From: Bacillota bacterium
Lineage (GTDB): Bacteria > Bacillota > Clostridia > Acetivibrionales > DTU013
Direction of reading: 5' to 3'
DNA: 41,963 bases
Assembly: GCA_023399355.1 (NCBI GenBank)
Contig: JAEWQC010000125.1
Span: 1-41,963 of the forward strand
The position numbers and the translations under genes are program-made. Below, in pieces: positions 1 to 9,000 of the stretch; within the stretch, counting starts at the first letter, position 1; each line of letters begins with the position of its first letter. The notes under the pieces are model-generated. The model was not told the origin of the DNA, ran no database searches, and saw only the letters and a program-made list of their open reading frames with translations.

Positions 1-239
1 TCCGGGGTTTCTGCACCTCGGGTAGCCGGCGTCATTAAGTCAGGCCTTCGGTGTAGGAAGGTTAAACACTGGAACTTTTACAGCGGTAGCCTTGAACTGT
101 AACAGTACTTAAAGGATACGGTAGCGTAGACCCTGCCCTTGGGGGATGCGCGTCAGGAATGTCAAATCGGGGGATACACCCGTAGAAGCACTGGAGGATA
201 CGGTTTCGGACAGGGGTTCGACTCCCCTCGCCTCCACCA
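1..239 (+). ncRNA. ssrA: tmRNA (ssrA), 3' portion
   Basis: This is the 3' part of transfer-messenger RNA, which rescues stalled ribosomes together with SmpB. The sequence shows the pseudoknot-rich region and then the T-arm and acceptor end: the T-loop GGTTCGACTCC and the 3' CCTCCACCA, with CCA at 237-239. The 5' tRNA half and the tag reading frame lie upstream of the window, so the gene is partial only because of the window edge. Its last 26 bases (214-239) are duplicated exactly at 19596-19621, which marks it as an integration site. Confidence 0.9.
214..239 (+). repeat. att-like direct repeat, left copy (tmRNA 3' end)
   Basis: These 26 bases, from GGGTTCGACTCC through the terminal CCA of tmRNA, recur identically at 19596-19621 in the same orientation. 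The 3' end of ssrA is a known integration site for tyrosine-recombinase islands and prophages. The repeat is therefore read as attL of a 19.4-kb element. No integrase gene is visible between the copies. Confidence 0.7.
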
Positions 240-252
240 CAATTTTTTGTCG

Positions 253-292
253 AAAGAAGTCGATTGTTGTTACAGTTGGCTTCTTTGTTTTT
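253..292 (+). terminator. Terminator downstream of tmRNA
   Basis: The arm AAAGAAG (253-259) pairs with CTTCTTT (280-286) and is followed by a run of T residues at 288-292. The position just after the tmRNA 3' end fits a Rho-independent terminator. Confidence 0.5.
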
Positions 293-359
293 ATATGATA
301 AAATATACATATATTGTTGTATATGAATTTGATATGTGTATTAATTAGGGTGTTATTAT

Positions 360-803
360 ATGAATGTGTTTATTAGAGAGGCTAAGAAGGAAGATTTATC
401 AGAAATACTTGAATTATATCGACAGCAGGATATGGATAATGGTAAGGTTTTATCAATAAAGCAAGCCGAGGCCATATTTATAAAAATATCGGATTATCCT
501 AATTATAAAATATTTATTGCAATAGATGAGGGTAAAATTGTAGGTACCTTTGCTTTGGCTATTATGGATAATCTTGCCAATATGGGTGCAGCTTCGGGAT
601 TAATTGAAGATGTAGTAGTAAAAACAGATTGGCAAGGTCGAGGAATTGGAAAGCAAATGATGAAGTATGCAGTAGAATATTGCAAAAAATATGAGTGTTA
701 TAAAGTTGCTTTATCAAGTAATCTAAAAAGGGAAAAAGCACATCATTTTTATGAATCATTAGGATTTAGAAAACACGGATATAGTTTTTTGTTGGAGTTA
801 TAA
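360..803 (+). CDS. GNAT family N-acetyltransferase
   Basis: A 147-residue single-domain cytosolic acetyltransferase of the GNAT fold, which moves an acetyl group from acetyl-CoA to an amine. The acetyl-CoA pyrophosphate-binding motif A reads QGRGIG at residues 92-97, preceded by the conserved beta-4 strand LIEDVVVKTDWQ. The C-terminal motif AHHFYESLGFRKHGY is the usual motif B. The length is typical for a stand-alone GNAT. The ATG at 360 has only a weak upstream AGGGTG. The gene is AT-rich and is the first one inside the putative ssrA-integrated element. The substrate cannot be told from sequence. Confidence 0.85.
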   Translation: MNVFIREAKKEDLSEILELYRQQDMDNGKVLSIKQAEAIFIKISDYPNYKIFIAIDEGKIVGTFALAIMDNLANMGAASGLIEDVVVKTDWQGRGIGKQMMKYAVEYCKKYECYKVALSSNLKREKAHHFYESLGFRKHGYSFLLEL

Positions 804-850
804 AATAATAACCCATTAATTTGCATTTTATAATATTATGAGTAATACCA

Positions 851-884
851 ATGGCATCTATATTCACCTAACTTGCCACAATTT
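851..884 (+). repeat. 33-bp dispersed repeat, copy 1
   Basis: The segment containing TATTCACCTAACTTGCCA recurs with only a few differences at 3014-3046. Both copies sit just after a gene and just before a terminator-like hairpin. Each may be a mobile-element border or a duplicated intergenic unit. Confidence 0.55.
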
Positions 885-886
885 GT

Positions 887-922
887 CTGTAAACCTTGCT
901 GCGCAAGGTTTACAGCGTTTTT
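887..922 (+). terminator. Rho-independent terminator
   Basis: A perfect 13-bp stem (887-899 with 903-915) closes a 3-base loop and is followed by CGTTTTT. It would end transcription coming from the GNAT gene. Confidence 0.7.
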
Positions 923-984
923 ACAGAAGAAAATTTAGTGGGTTTGAAGGCTTTTTTTAGTCAGAAAAGAGGTCTTTTTCTCTT

Positions 985-1262
985 TTATACCCCCATTGCT
1001 TCGATTAACTTCTTTGTACCGACCAGACTTATCGCTCTTCTCATATTGTAGGCAAGGAAGCTAAGCCCCAGCTCGGCTGTTGCTTTTTCTTTACCCTTGC
1101 ATAGCAGGTAATGTGCCCCGTGATACCACTTTACTGTCCCGAAGGGGTGTTCCGACAAACACATTCGTTCCTTCAACCTGGGGATATCTTTCTTTATACG
1201 GAGGATAACTTTTGTTTTTGCATGATCTCGTCGGTCGAGGGTGTGATTGAAGGGGTTTAAGA
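985..1262 (-). pseudogene. IS1182-type transposase, C-terminal fragment
   Basis: The minus-strand frame encodes only the C-terminal end of an IS1182-family DDE transposase: RLKERMCLSEHPFGTVKW, then KGKEKATAELGLSFLAYNMR, which is the characteristic tail of that family. The N-terminal and catalytic parts are missing. At about 1262-1290 it joins, out of frame, the N-terminal fragment of a different transposase (1286-1684). The piece is therefore a dead remnant, probably left by nested insertion and deletion. Confidence 0.75.
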
Positions 1263-1285
1263 GTAAGCATTTTAAAGCCTTTGAT

Positions 1286-1684
1286 GAACCTGTGGGATGT
1301 ATGATCAAACACCTTGGATAATAACTCGACCTTCTTGCTACGGCTGCGGTTATACAAGGAATCGTCCGTAATCAGCACGGTTGCTCTATCTTCCGAGATT
1401 AGTCTGTTGATTACTCCGATAATACGGGTCACCAGTAGCAGCAGAAACCTTGCCCAGTTGAAAGAACTGGAGTTGAGAAATCGATAAGTGGTATTTTTCT
1501 TGAAAGAGATATCATCGGGATTCATTTTCAGGGTACGAAACAGATTTTTACCCGAGAAAACCAGCCCGAAAATTTCTTTGAGAACCACAACGCATTGAAT
1601 GCCGCCCTCTTTATAGAAATTTGATTTTTTCATTACCGATTGAAAAATCAGCAAAAAACGTATTAATTTTGGAAGAAACAGCAT
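1286..1684 (-). pseudogene. IS4-like DDE transposase, N-terminal fragment
   Basis: The minus-strand reading frame begins at 1684 and encodes the N-terminal part of an IS4-like DDE transposase. The recognisable stretch is ATVLITDDSLYNRSRSKKVE followed by LLSKVFDHTSHRFIKGFKML, where DD is the first catalytic aspartate region. The match stops near 1286, after which the frame runs out of phase into IS1182-type sequence. The remaining two thirds of the transposase are absent. The AT-rich stretch 1690-1800 upstream probably holds the element's end. Confidence 0.65.
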
Positions 1685-1984
1685 GTTCAGCGTTTGAATT
1701 ATCTGTTACAATAGAATTCATAAAAGTTCCTCTTATCCTTGGTACTGGTGGTTTCTAGTCAATTCTATTATACCAAAAAGAGCGGAACTTTTATATATTT
1801 TATTACAGATTTGTATTAATATATAAATATCCAACCCGGCATTTCAGGCTGGGAAAGTTGAGTTATTTATATTTTCGGGGGATGGGAAATGAAAAAATAT
1901 ATTTAAAAAAAATCTGATGCGTTTACATCCGGTCTTTCTTTAGGTAATCCGGCAGCTTGTAAAACTGCAAAGCTAGTAAATTTA

Positions 1985-2070
1985 TATAATATTCGTTATG
2001 AGCTTATTAATGCTCCAACCTGCAAATACTTGCAAATATTGTCGGGCATTTGTTCTTAACGAATATTATA
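1985..2070. repeat. 14-bp inverted repeat upstream of the AraC-type gene
   Basis: TATAATATTCGTTA at 1985-1998 is the exact reverse complement of TAACGAATATTATA at 2057-2070, with 58 bases between. It lies directly upstream of the ribosome binding site of the regulator at 2093, so it may be a paired operator. It could also be the ends of a tiny insertion. Confidence 0.55.
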
Positions 2071-2092
2071 CTTAATGTGAAAGGAGAAGTAT

Positions 2093-2935
2093 ATGGAAAC
2101 TCTGGAAAACATGAAACAAGCAATTGATTATATCGAAAGCAATCTTGATCGTGAAATTAAATATGCAAGAATTGCACAAATCGCATTATGCTCGGAGTAT
2201 CACTTTCAGCGCATGTTTGGTTTTCTTATCGGCGTACCCCTATCCGAGTATATAAGGCGACGTCGTTTAACCCTTGCCGCTTTTGACTTGCAGAATGGTA
2301 ATGAAAAGATAATTGATATTGCTTTGAAGTATGGCTATAATTCGCCTGATTCGTTTTCTCGTGCATTTATAGCAATGCATGGAATTATACCGTCAAAGGC
2401 AAGAGAAAAAGGCATATCCTTAAAGGCGTATCCTCGTATAACATTCTCTTTATCACTGAAAGGAGTTTTTGAAATGAACTACAGAATTGAACAAAAAAAT
2501 TCATTTGTCGTTGTAGGTATAAAGCAGAGATTTTCTAATGTTGAGGGTTTGGGAGAAAACATAGGGAAGATGTGGGTAGAGACACCAACTGAAACAATCG
2601 GTCAGATCTCCGGGCTTGGGGATGGGCTAGTGGGTGTATACAGCGGAATGTATGAAGATAACACGACTGATTAATACATTGCCGCCATAACTGAAAAAGA
2701 TTGTCCCAAAACGATGTGCAAACTTGAAATACCATCTCTTACATGGGCAATATTTGAAATAACCGGACCGATGCCTACAGCAATGGCAGAAATATGGGGA
2801 CGCATTTTTTCCGAGTGGTTCCCTACATCTGGTTATGAACACGCAGAAGCACCAGAAGTGGAGTGGTACTCAAACGGTGATCTGAGCTTGACTGATTACA
2901 AAAGCGAAATATGGATACCAGTTACTAAAAAGTAA
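2093..2935 (+). pseudogene. AraC/GyrI-type regulator broken by one in-frame stop
   Basis: The gene encodes an AraC-family activator with an N-terminal pair of helix-turn-helix motifs (about residues 8-106, with YHFQRMFGFLIGVPLSEYIR and DSFSRAFIAMHG) and a C-terminal GyrI-like small-molecule-binding domain. The frame stops with TAA at 2672-2674 after YEDNTTD. It then continues in the same frame, without any indel, through YIAAITEKDCP and MCKLEIPSLTWAIFEITGPM to the natural end at 2935. A single base change, or a sequencing error, explains the break. The start has a good AAGGAGA site. The full length would be 280 residues, normal for the family. Confidence 0.85.
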
Positions 2936-3013
2936 TGTTCTATGCCTAATAAGCATTTACTGTGCCAAGATTGATGCGCATTCTTATATAGTACGAAAGT
3001 ACGAAACATAACG

Positions 3014-3046
3014 ATAGCATCTATATTCACCTAACTTGCCAAAATT
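3014..3046 (+). repeat. 33-bp dispersed repeat, copy 2
   Basis: This matches 851-884 across ATTCACCTAACTTGCCA with only a few differences. It follows the end of the AraC-type pseudogene and precedes a terminator-like hairpin. Confidence 0.55.
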
Positions 3047-3056
3047 GTAAAAAAGC

Positions 3057-3092
3057 GACACTCAGGGAATTACCCCCGGGTGTTTTGCTTTG
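3057..3092 (+). terminator. Probable terminator
   Basis: ACACTCAGGG and CCCCGGGTGT form an imperfect stem with one G-U pair and one mismatch, followed by TTTTGCTTTG. It lies between the AraC-type pseudogene and the convergent CPBP remnant. Confidence 0.45.
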
Positions 3093-3109
3093 TTTGCGCA
3101 TCAAGATAT

Positions 3110-3361
3110 TCACTTTACAACTATATCGCATCGTGCTATACCGTATGGTGCTATATTGGGAAGCATTGAAACTGGACCGGCCATGACAATGCAAACCAGG
3201 GTCCAAAGAAGGTCTTTCCAGAAATGCTCTTGTCTGAACTTGAAAAACTCAAAATAATTACGACCTTCATTTTTGAATAGCAGGTAAAGCACAAATGCGC
3301 AGAAAATGTTTGTTATGGTTACGATAAACAGCCACCAGGCTCCTGCAGCCCTGAAAGAATT
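3110..3361 (-). pseudogene. CPBP-family intramembrane protease, N-terminal remnant
   Basis: The minus strand reads without stops from about 3361 to 3110. It gives a first membrane segment (AWWLFIVTITNIFCAFVLYL), a cytosolic stretch (EGRNYFEFFKFRQEHFWKD) and a second membrane segment (LLWTLVCIVMAGPVSMLPN). This matches the N-terminal part of CPBP (CAAX protease and bacteriocin-processing) membrane proteases. The catalytic EExxxR motif and the C-terminal helices are absent. The N-terminal side is cut off next to the IS21-like end at 3381, so an insertion probably split the gene. Confidence 0.6.
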
Positions 3362-3380
3362 GCTTTTTCAATTATTATTA

Positions 3381-3505
3381 TGTCAGCTTACATAGATAAA
3401 AATGTAGGTGTAAACGGCAAAGTAAAGTGAGGAAATCCGGCAAGTAAAGTAAGGATCATCGGCAACAAAAGTAAGGGAAAACGGAAATGGAAGTAAGGGT
3501 ACAAA
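3381..3505. mobile_element. IS21-like element end with four ~22-bp repeats
   Basis: A TGTCAGCTTACATAG terminus is followed by four degenerate repeats starting at 3416, 3439, 3461 and 3483. They share GGCA, then AGTAA, then GG, with a period of 22-23 bases. IS21-family elements carry multiple repeated transposase-binding sites at their ends, and TGT termini are typical. No istA or istB gene is present. The fragment lies exactly between the CPBP remnant and the desaturase remnant. The family assignment is tentative. Confidence 0.4.
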
Positions 3506-3527
3506 AATAACTTATCACACATCATAT

Positions 3528-4200
3528 TCAATTACAATATCTGGCTGCAAAATCGAAATAATACCTCTCATTCAAGTCACATTTCATAGTGGCACCGCGC
3601 CAATTATCCGCATACCGGACATAGGTTGCCGGCGTCGCCACATCTACTATTTCAATTTGCTCACGAATACCCGGATAGGGTTCGCTGAGTCTGTCAATCA
3701 CTGCTTCAGCCATCCCCCAACATTCCGAAGAGAGTGGAATGGTAGTCAGCAGCTGATATTACTACATCCGCTGGAATGTTGGCGCCGTCTTCGAGTGTGA
3801 TCTCTGTAGCCATTCCATCCTTAACGGTAATCTTTGCAACTCGTTTTCCATAAAAAACTTTTCCGCCAAGTTCCAGATACCTTTTTTCTATATCTTTAGC
3901 CATCTTGAGCGACCCGCCAAGCGGGTAACCAGCCATATGTCCTGCACACCACGCCATCGTTGCAGCAAACAGGGACACAGGCATCATTCCGCTCCAAATG
4001 TTGGAGAACATCTCTTTTAGGTCGCTATTTTTATATTTGGCTGCGAAGTTTTCCATGCTGACTTTGCCATTTTTAAAAAAGTATTGTTATGGACTGATCT
4101 GTGATAAAAGGTCTTTCATCATTTCCATATAATCTGCAAGACCCATGACTTCCACCGCCTTGGCAACATTCGGACGAAAGCCCTTTGTTGCATTACCCAT
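3528..4200 (-). pseudogene. Phytoene-desaturase-like FAD oxidoreductase, decayed
   Basis: Three minus-strand pieces belong to one NAD(P)/FAD-dependent amine-oxidase or phytoene-desaturase-type protein. The first (4200-4085) includes MGLADYMEMMKDLLSQISP and ends at an in-frame TAA. The second (4056-3706) includes AGYPLGGSLKMAKDIEKRYL and the FAD-domain strand ADVVISAADYH. The third (3713-3528) includes EQIEIVDVATPATYVRYADN, near the usual C-terminus. The substrate-domain residues between the second and third pieces are deleted, and the N-terminal dinucleotide fold is missing. It cannot make a working enzyme. Confidence 0.7.
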
Positions 4201-4387
4201 AAATTTTCCGTTTGGAAAAGATATGGTTCCTTTTTAAAAAGGAAAATTTATGGTTCCTCACCGGAATTGCAGTAAACCCAAAAAATGTAGATTGAAAGAC
4301 ACGGTTTAAATAGTGAAATTTGTTGAACCATACTCCAAACCTATTCGGGAAAGCAAGAGATAGGTGTTGTCTTGCAAGGGATGACAC

Positions 4388-4600
4388 CTATCTCTTTGCT
4401 GATTTTTTGAAGGTTACAAAGATTTTCTCATAAGCGTTATTTGCAGTTATTTCTGATAAAGGTACTTCGTATCCCATTATACGTTTTAGTCTCCAGTACC
4501 GCTCAAGCGGTTCAGCAAATTCGCCACAATACATTTCACCAGGTTCATACCCGGGGAATTCAATTAAACCATAACTATTACTGCCCATACCTGCCGGCAA
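4388..4600 (-). CDS. Short hypothetical protein overlapping the AraC gene
   Basis: A 70-residue frame overlaps the 3' end of the AraC regulator by 23 bases. The residues include SYGLIEFPGYEPGEMYCGEF and a basic C-terminus ending FVTFKKSAKR. I do not recognise it. It has no signal peptide or membrane segment and reads like the C-terminal end of a larger protein, so it may be a fragment brought next to the regulator by a deletion. The overlapping arrangement would also fit a small co-translated gene. Confidence 0.35.
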   Translation of the reverse strand: MPAGMGSNSYGLIEFPGYEPGEMYCGEFAEPLERYWRLKRIMGYEVPLSEITANNAYEKIFVTFKKSAKR

Positions 4601-5462
4601 TGCTCTTCTTATAATGCCGCGGCGTAACTCCTGTTATGCTTTTAAAGACCTTTTCAAAATGAGACAGGTTGTTAAAGCCCACCATGCCTGCAATATCCGT
4701 AATGGAGTATTTATGCATGCCAATCAGCATTTCTGCCTCGATAATCCTTTTTTGGTTTACATACTCAACAATCGTCAGTCCGGTATACTGTCTGAAGAGC
4801 CTGCACAAATAGTATTTGCTCATGCTCATATGACTGGAGATACCGTCCAGGGATATATTATTGCCGAGATTTTGATTTATGTATGTCAATACACTTGAAA
4901 CACGGGTATCGTCCGGTATTTCTGGATTCTTGACGTCGTTTGACAGCAAGTATTCCGCAATTTGTGTCAGGAATATTATAAAGTATGCATACAGGTATGA
5001 ATCTCGGTACCGGCTTGAGCTATCGTAGTGCACCAGCATGTTTCGGACAATCTCCTGCATATATTGCTGCAGCTTTTCGGGCAACGTAATCAAACGGCAG
5101 TTGCACAGACTCTCATTAAGGATATTAAAAATGTCGGGAGATTTCAAAGGCTGCCCCAGTTGGCCCACCGAAGGGTGATACAGTATAAGCACCCTCTCGC
5201 TTTTTTCCATTGAATATATAGCTTTGTGCATTTCAAAGCTGTCTACAAAGACAATGCTTCCTTTACCTACAGAATAGCATTTGTTGTGCAAGAAATACCT
5301 TGCCTCTCCGCTTATAAAATATATTATTTCACAGATGTTATGGTAGTGGGGGACGCTTTTATGGGCTGATTTCTGTACATAACCTTTTTCTATAAGGAAG
5401 TCGATGTTGATTTTTTCGTATTGTGAGTTTTGCACTTGGGAATATCCTTTCAATATCTTCAC
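4578..5462 (-). CDS. AraC family transcriptional regulator with cupin domain
   Basis: A 294-residue regulator. The N-terminal half is a cupin-type sensing domain (PHYHNICEIIYFISGEARYF, a metal- or sugar-binding barrel start). The C-terminal ~100 residues hold the two AraC helix-turn-helix motifs (ISLDGISSHMSMSKYYLCRL and ITDIAGMVGFNNLSHFEKVF, then GVTPRHYKK). It probably activates carbohydrate-uptake or hydrolase genes, as relatives do. The start is GTG at 5462 with only a weak ribosome binding site. It is divergent from the surface-protein gene at 6056, with about 590 bases between. The inducer is unknown. Confidence 0.9.
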   Translation of the reverse strand: MKILKGYSQVQNSQYEKINIDFLIEKGYVQKSAHKSVPHYHNICEIIYFISGEARYFLHNKCYSVGKGSIVFVDSFEMHKAIYSMEKSERVLILYHPSVGQLGQPLKSPDIFNILNESLCNCRLITLPEKLQQYMQEIVRNMLVHYDSSSRYRDSYLYAYFIIFLTQIAEYLLSNDVKNPEIPDDTRVSSVLTYINQNLGNNISLDGISSHMSMSKYYLCRLFRQYTGLTIVEYVNQKRIIEAEMLIGMHKYSITDIAGMVGFNNLSHFEKVFKSITGVTPRHYKKSIAGRYGQ

Positions 5463-5579
5463 TTCATTATATTTTAATTTAAATTATATGGCAATATATG
5501 CGCAGTTATATTTTAAGATAGCAAGATAAATTGAATCTCCGGATAATCCGAGTGTTATACTGAGCTTGCCTTGTACAAG

Positions 5580-5830
5580 GTAAGCAGGGTCTGCTGAACA
5601 GACACCTGTTTTAATCCGCACAAGCCATTAACATTCTGGAGCCTTTTTGTCGAGTACAAAACCTATGAAGACTCTGCGGTGGATTTTGTTCCACGGTTTA
5701 TCAAGCTTGCAAAGAAATTTGAATTCCATGGAGCATGAGCTGCTACTGAGCTGGCTTATAGGCCGTATAGCCGTCGGCGGCGAACTTAAGGGTCTTGTGG
5801 GGAAACTCCTTGAGCAATAGCTGGATTTGA
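5580..5830 (+). pseudogene. Unidentified decayed coding sequence
   Basis: The plus strand here reads like protein in two frames. One gives LFVEYKTYEDSAVDFVPRF then IKLAKKFEFHGA up to a TGA. The next frame continues as HELLLSWLIGRIAVGGELKG and LVGKLLEQ to a TAG. This suggests a frameshifted 3' end of a lost gene. I cannot identify the family. The stretch 5463-5580 upstream holds the regulator's 5' region and a CTTGCCTTGTACAAGGTAAG near-palindrome. Confidence 0.3.
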
Positions 5831-5862
5831 ACAAGTAGAAATTGATTATATGCTACCAAAAA

Positions 5863-5934
5863 CTGATATGATTGAGTTCAAACGAAGACCATCCTTTCTG
5901 GGGTTTTTGGTGTTTGAAGACTCAATTATATCAG
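5863..5934. repeat. 72-bp long imperfect hairpin
   Basis: CTGATATGATTGAGTTCAAAC (arm from 5863) pairs with the arm ending in CTCAATTATATCAG at 5934, with a two-base bulge and one mismatch, around a ~28-base loop. It lies between the decayed sequence and the surface-protein gene. It could be a bidirectional terminator, a small MITE-like element or an mRNA leader structure. Confidence 0.55.
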
Positions 5935-6055
5935 AAAAGAGGGGGTCATTGTTGTTTTTATATCAAAAAACCCTGAAACCCTTGGTAAAGAGCATACTTC
6001 AATATAAACCGAGTGTAATTTGATTACACTAACAAAAAACAGGGGGATGATCATT

Positions 6056-9000
6056 ATGAAAAGGTTACTCAACTCCAAAGTGTTTGCCATTCTGCTGGTA
6101 CTTACGGTATTGGCAAGCACATCAATCGTTGCGCCGATCGCCTATGGTGCTGCGGCGGCAGGTACGTCATACTACGTTGATTCGATAAACGGAAATGACG
6201 GCGATTCCGGAACAGACCAGGCACATCCATGGCAGACCTTGGACAAGGTAAACTCCACAACATTTCAACCGGGAGATAAAATACTCTTCCACACGGGAGG
6301 AAGCTGGCAGGCTCAGCTCCATCCGCTGGGTTCAGGTACTGCAGAAAATCCAATAGTTATCGATATGTACGGCGACGGCAGCGCCAAGCCGGCTTTTGAT
6401 GCAGGCCCTGTGTTAACAAATCCGAGCACGGATGCCAGCAACTACACTTCCACCGTGAGGCTGGTGGACCAGGAGTACTGGGAAATAAATAATCTGGATG
6501 TCACAAACAGCGGGACTTCCGGGTATGACAGAAGAGGCGTGTCCGTCGAGTCCACGGGTGGGACGTACAACCATATCTACATCAAAAACTTGTACATACA
6601 TGACGTTAAAGGGAGACTGGGTTCAGCCTCGGGAAGAAAGAGGACAGGCGGCATAATAATCGTCGGTGAGAAAGCCACAGACTACTTACCAACGGCCAGA
6701 TATAACGACATCCTCGTGGAAGGCAACAGCATCGTTGACTGCGACAATGTCGGGATGAACATATGTGAAAATACCGGTATAAATTTGGATACCAACCTCA
6801 GCAATGTAGATACCGGTGCCGCCACGGCAAATGATAGCACGAATGTAGTCATCAGAAACAACGTTATTGATCATCCGGGCGGAGACGGTATCATAGTTAA
6901 TATGAGCTATGCTCCCCTGGTGGAACACAACGTTTGCATCAACGCAAACGCAAGAGGTCCCGCATACGCATGCGCCATCTGGCCTTGGGACTGCGACAAA
7001 GCCATATTCCAGTATAACGAAGCCTATGGCACAAGAATGGCACCTGGCGCAAACGGCGACGCGACAGCGTGGGATTCCGATGCTTTTAACGTTGGTACGA
7101 TCTACCAGTACAATTATAGCCACGACAATGATGGCGGCTCCATTATGATATGCGGGAACGCTGCAACCCAAGATGTGCAGGGAGGATCAGGATATTCCGA
7201 CACCACGTACTTCAGATACAACATAAGTCAGAACGACCACGGCACCATAGTGAGGTTGCAGGGACCCAATCTCGATACATACACATACAACAATACCTTC
7301 TACATAGGGCCGTCTGTATCGGGTGCCAAGATTTATTGGTCGTCGAATAACAGAGGCAATTACTCCTATAACAATATTTTCTACAACGATGGGACAGGCA
7401 GTTCATTCAGTTTAGGTAAATCAACGAATAATATATTTGACTACAATGTGTATTATGAAAAACAGCCTATTTCCAACATACCCAATGATGCTCACGCGCT
7501 CACGTCCGACCCGAAGCTTGTGGCTCCTGGGACGGGAAGCACCGGCAGTGACTCCGTGGACGGTTACAAGCTCGCGGCTGATTCGCCGTGCATAGATACC
7601 GGGATGGCTATTGCGGATAACGGTGGTAAGGATTACTTCGGCAATGCGGTCCCGGCGGGAGGCGCCACAGACAGAGGCGCGTATGAGGCCGTGAACCTGG
7701 TGGCTCCCAGCGGACTTGCGGCGGCTAGCGCTGCGGCCAGTGGGACGCAGATAGTTGTGACGTGGAATCCCGTACCGGGAACGACAAGCTATGACCTTGA
7801 GATAGACGGCACTGCCCACAGCGGCATTACAAGCGCGTCATATACCCATACCGGTCTGACTGACGGCTCCACGCATACTTACAGGGTGAGGGCGGTAACA
7901 GGCATCGGAACAACAAACTGGTCAGCACTTGTTTCAGCTACGACGCCGGCCCACACACCAACATACACGCCAACATACACGCCAACGCCGTCACCTGCTC
8001 CTTCAACGAATGACCCCGTAATATCGGTTCTACAGGACGGTACAAAAGTGCTGACAGTCAAGCCGGCTGATTCCGGTTCCGTGGCGGGTAAAAAAAGGGA
8101 AGTAAAGCTGTCTTCCGGTCTTATATCCGATGAGTTAGCCAAAGACGTGGACAAGATCGTCGCAGATACCGGAATCGGTATGATCTCAATTCCCATGGAT
8201 GTGATAGCCTCCATATCCGGGAAGGACATTAAGGTTTCTGTGGAGAAGCTGGATGCAGGCAGCTTGCCAGACAATATAAAAAGTGTTGCCGGGAGCAATC
8301 CTGTTTACGATTTCAATCTCTTTGCCGGGGATACAAAAGTGACCTCATTTGGTAAAGCCATAGAAATAACACTGCCCTATGTCATGGGAACAAATGAGGA
8401 TGTTGACAGACTGACCGTCTTCTACATCAATGACAATGGTGAGCTTGAGAATGCTGCGGGCGTATATGATGCCGCAACGCACACGATGAAATTTGTCACT
8501 ACGCACTTCAGCAAGTACATGGTAAAGGAAAATCCGGTCTCATTCGCAGACATAGGAAGCACTGCATGGGCAAGTCGCAGCATTGAGTCAATGGCTGCCA
8601 AGGGCATCATAAGCGGTATAGGCGGAGGTAAATTCGACCCTTCCTCCAATGTCACACGGGCGCAGTTTGCCGCTATGATCGTCAAAGCCTTGAAACTCAC
8701 AGATGCGAGCGCAGAAAACAAATTCAAGGACGTAAGCAAGGACAATTGGTACTATAATGCGGTTATGACTGCGTATAAGGCCGGTATAATCAGCGGCAGA
8801 ACTTCAGATACATTTGCGCCGAACGCCGATATAACCAGGCAGGAAATGGCGGTAATGCTTGCGAAAGCGATGCAGCTTGTGAAGGGCAAGGCTTTGCCCG
8901 CCAGCACGGGCAGCTATCTCTCCGGATTCAGCGATAACGTGAAAATAGCGGATGCTTATAGAGGGGATGTCGCGCTGGTATCGGAATACAAAGTAATTAG

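Noticed and set aside
2714..2935. Separate small gene encoding a GyrI-like domain
   Set aside because: It is in the same frame as the upstream AraC part and separated by one stop codon only; there is no ribosome binding site at 2714, so it is the 3' part of the broken gene.
3416..3505. Possible CRISPR array because of four repeats with 22-23-bp period
   Set aside because: The repeats are degenerate, contiguous and without distinct spacers, and no cas genes are present; an insertion-sequence end fits better.
6686..7171. Minus-strand frame of 161 codons inside the beta-helix gene
   Set aside because: The repeated coils on the plus strand create an open antisense frame; no start signal or family match supports it.
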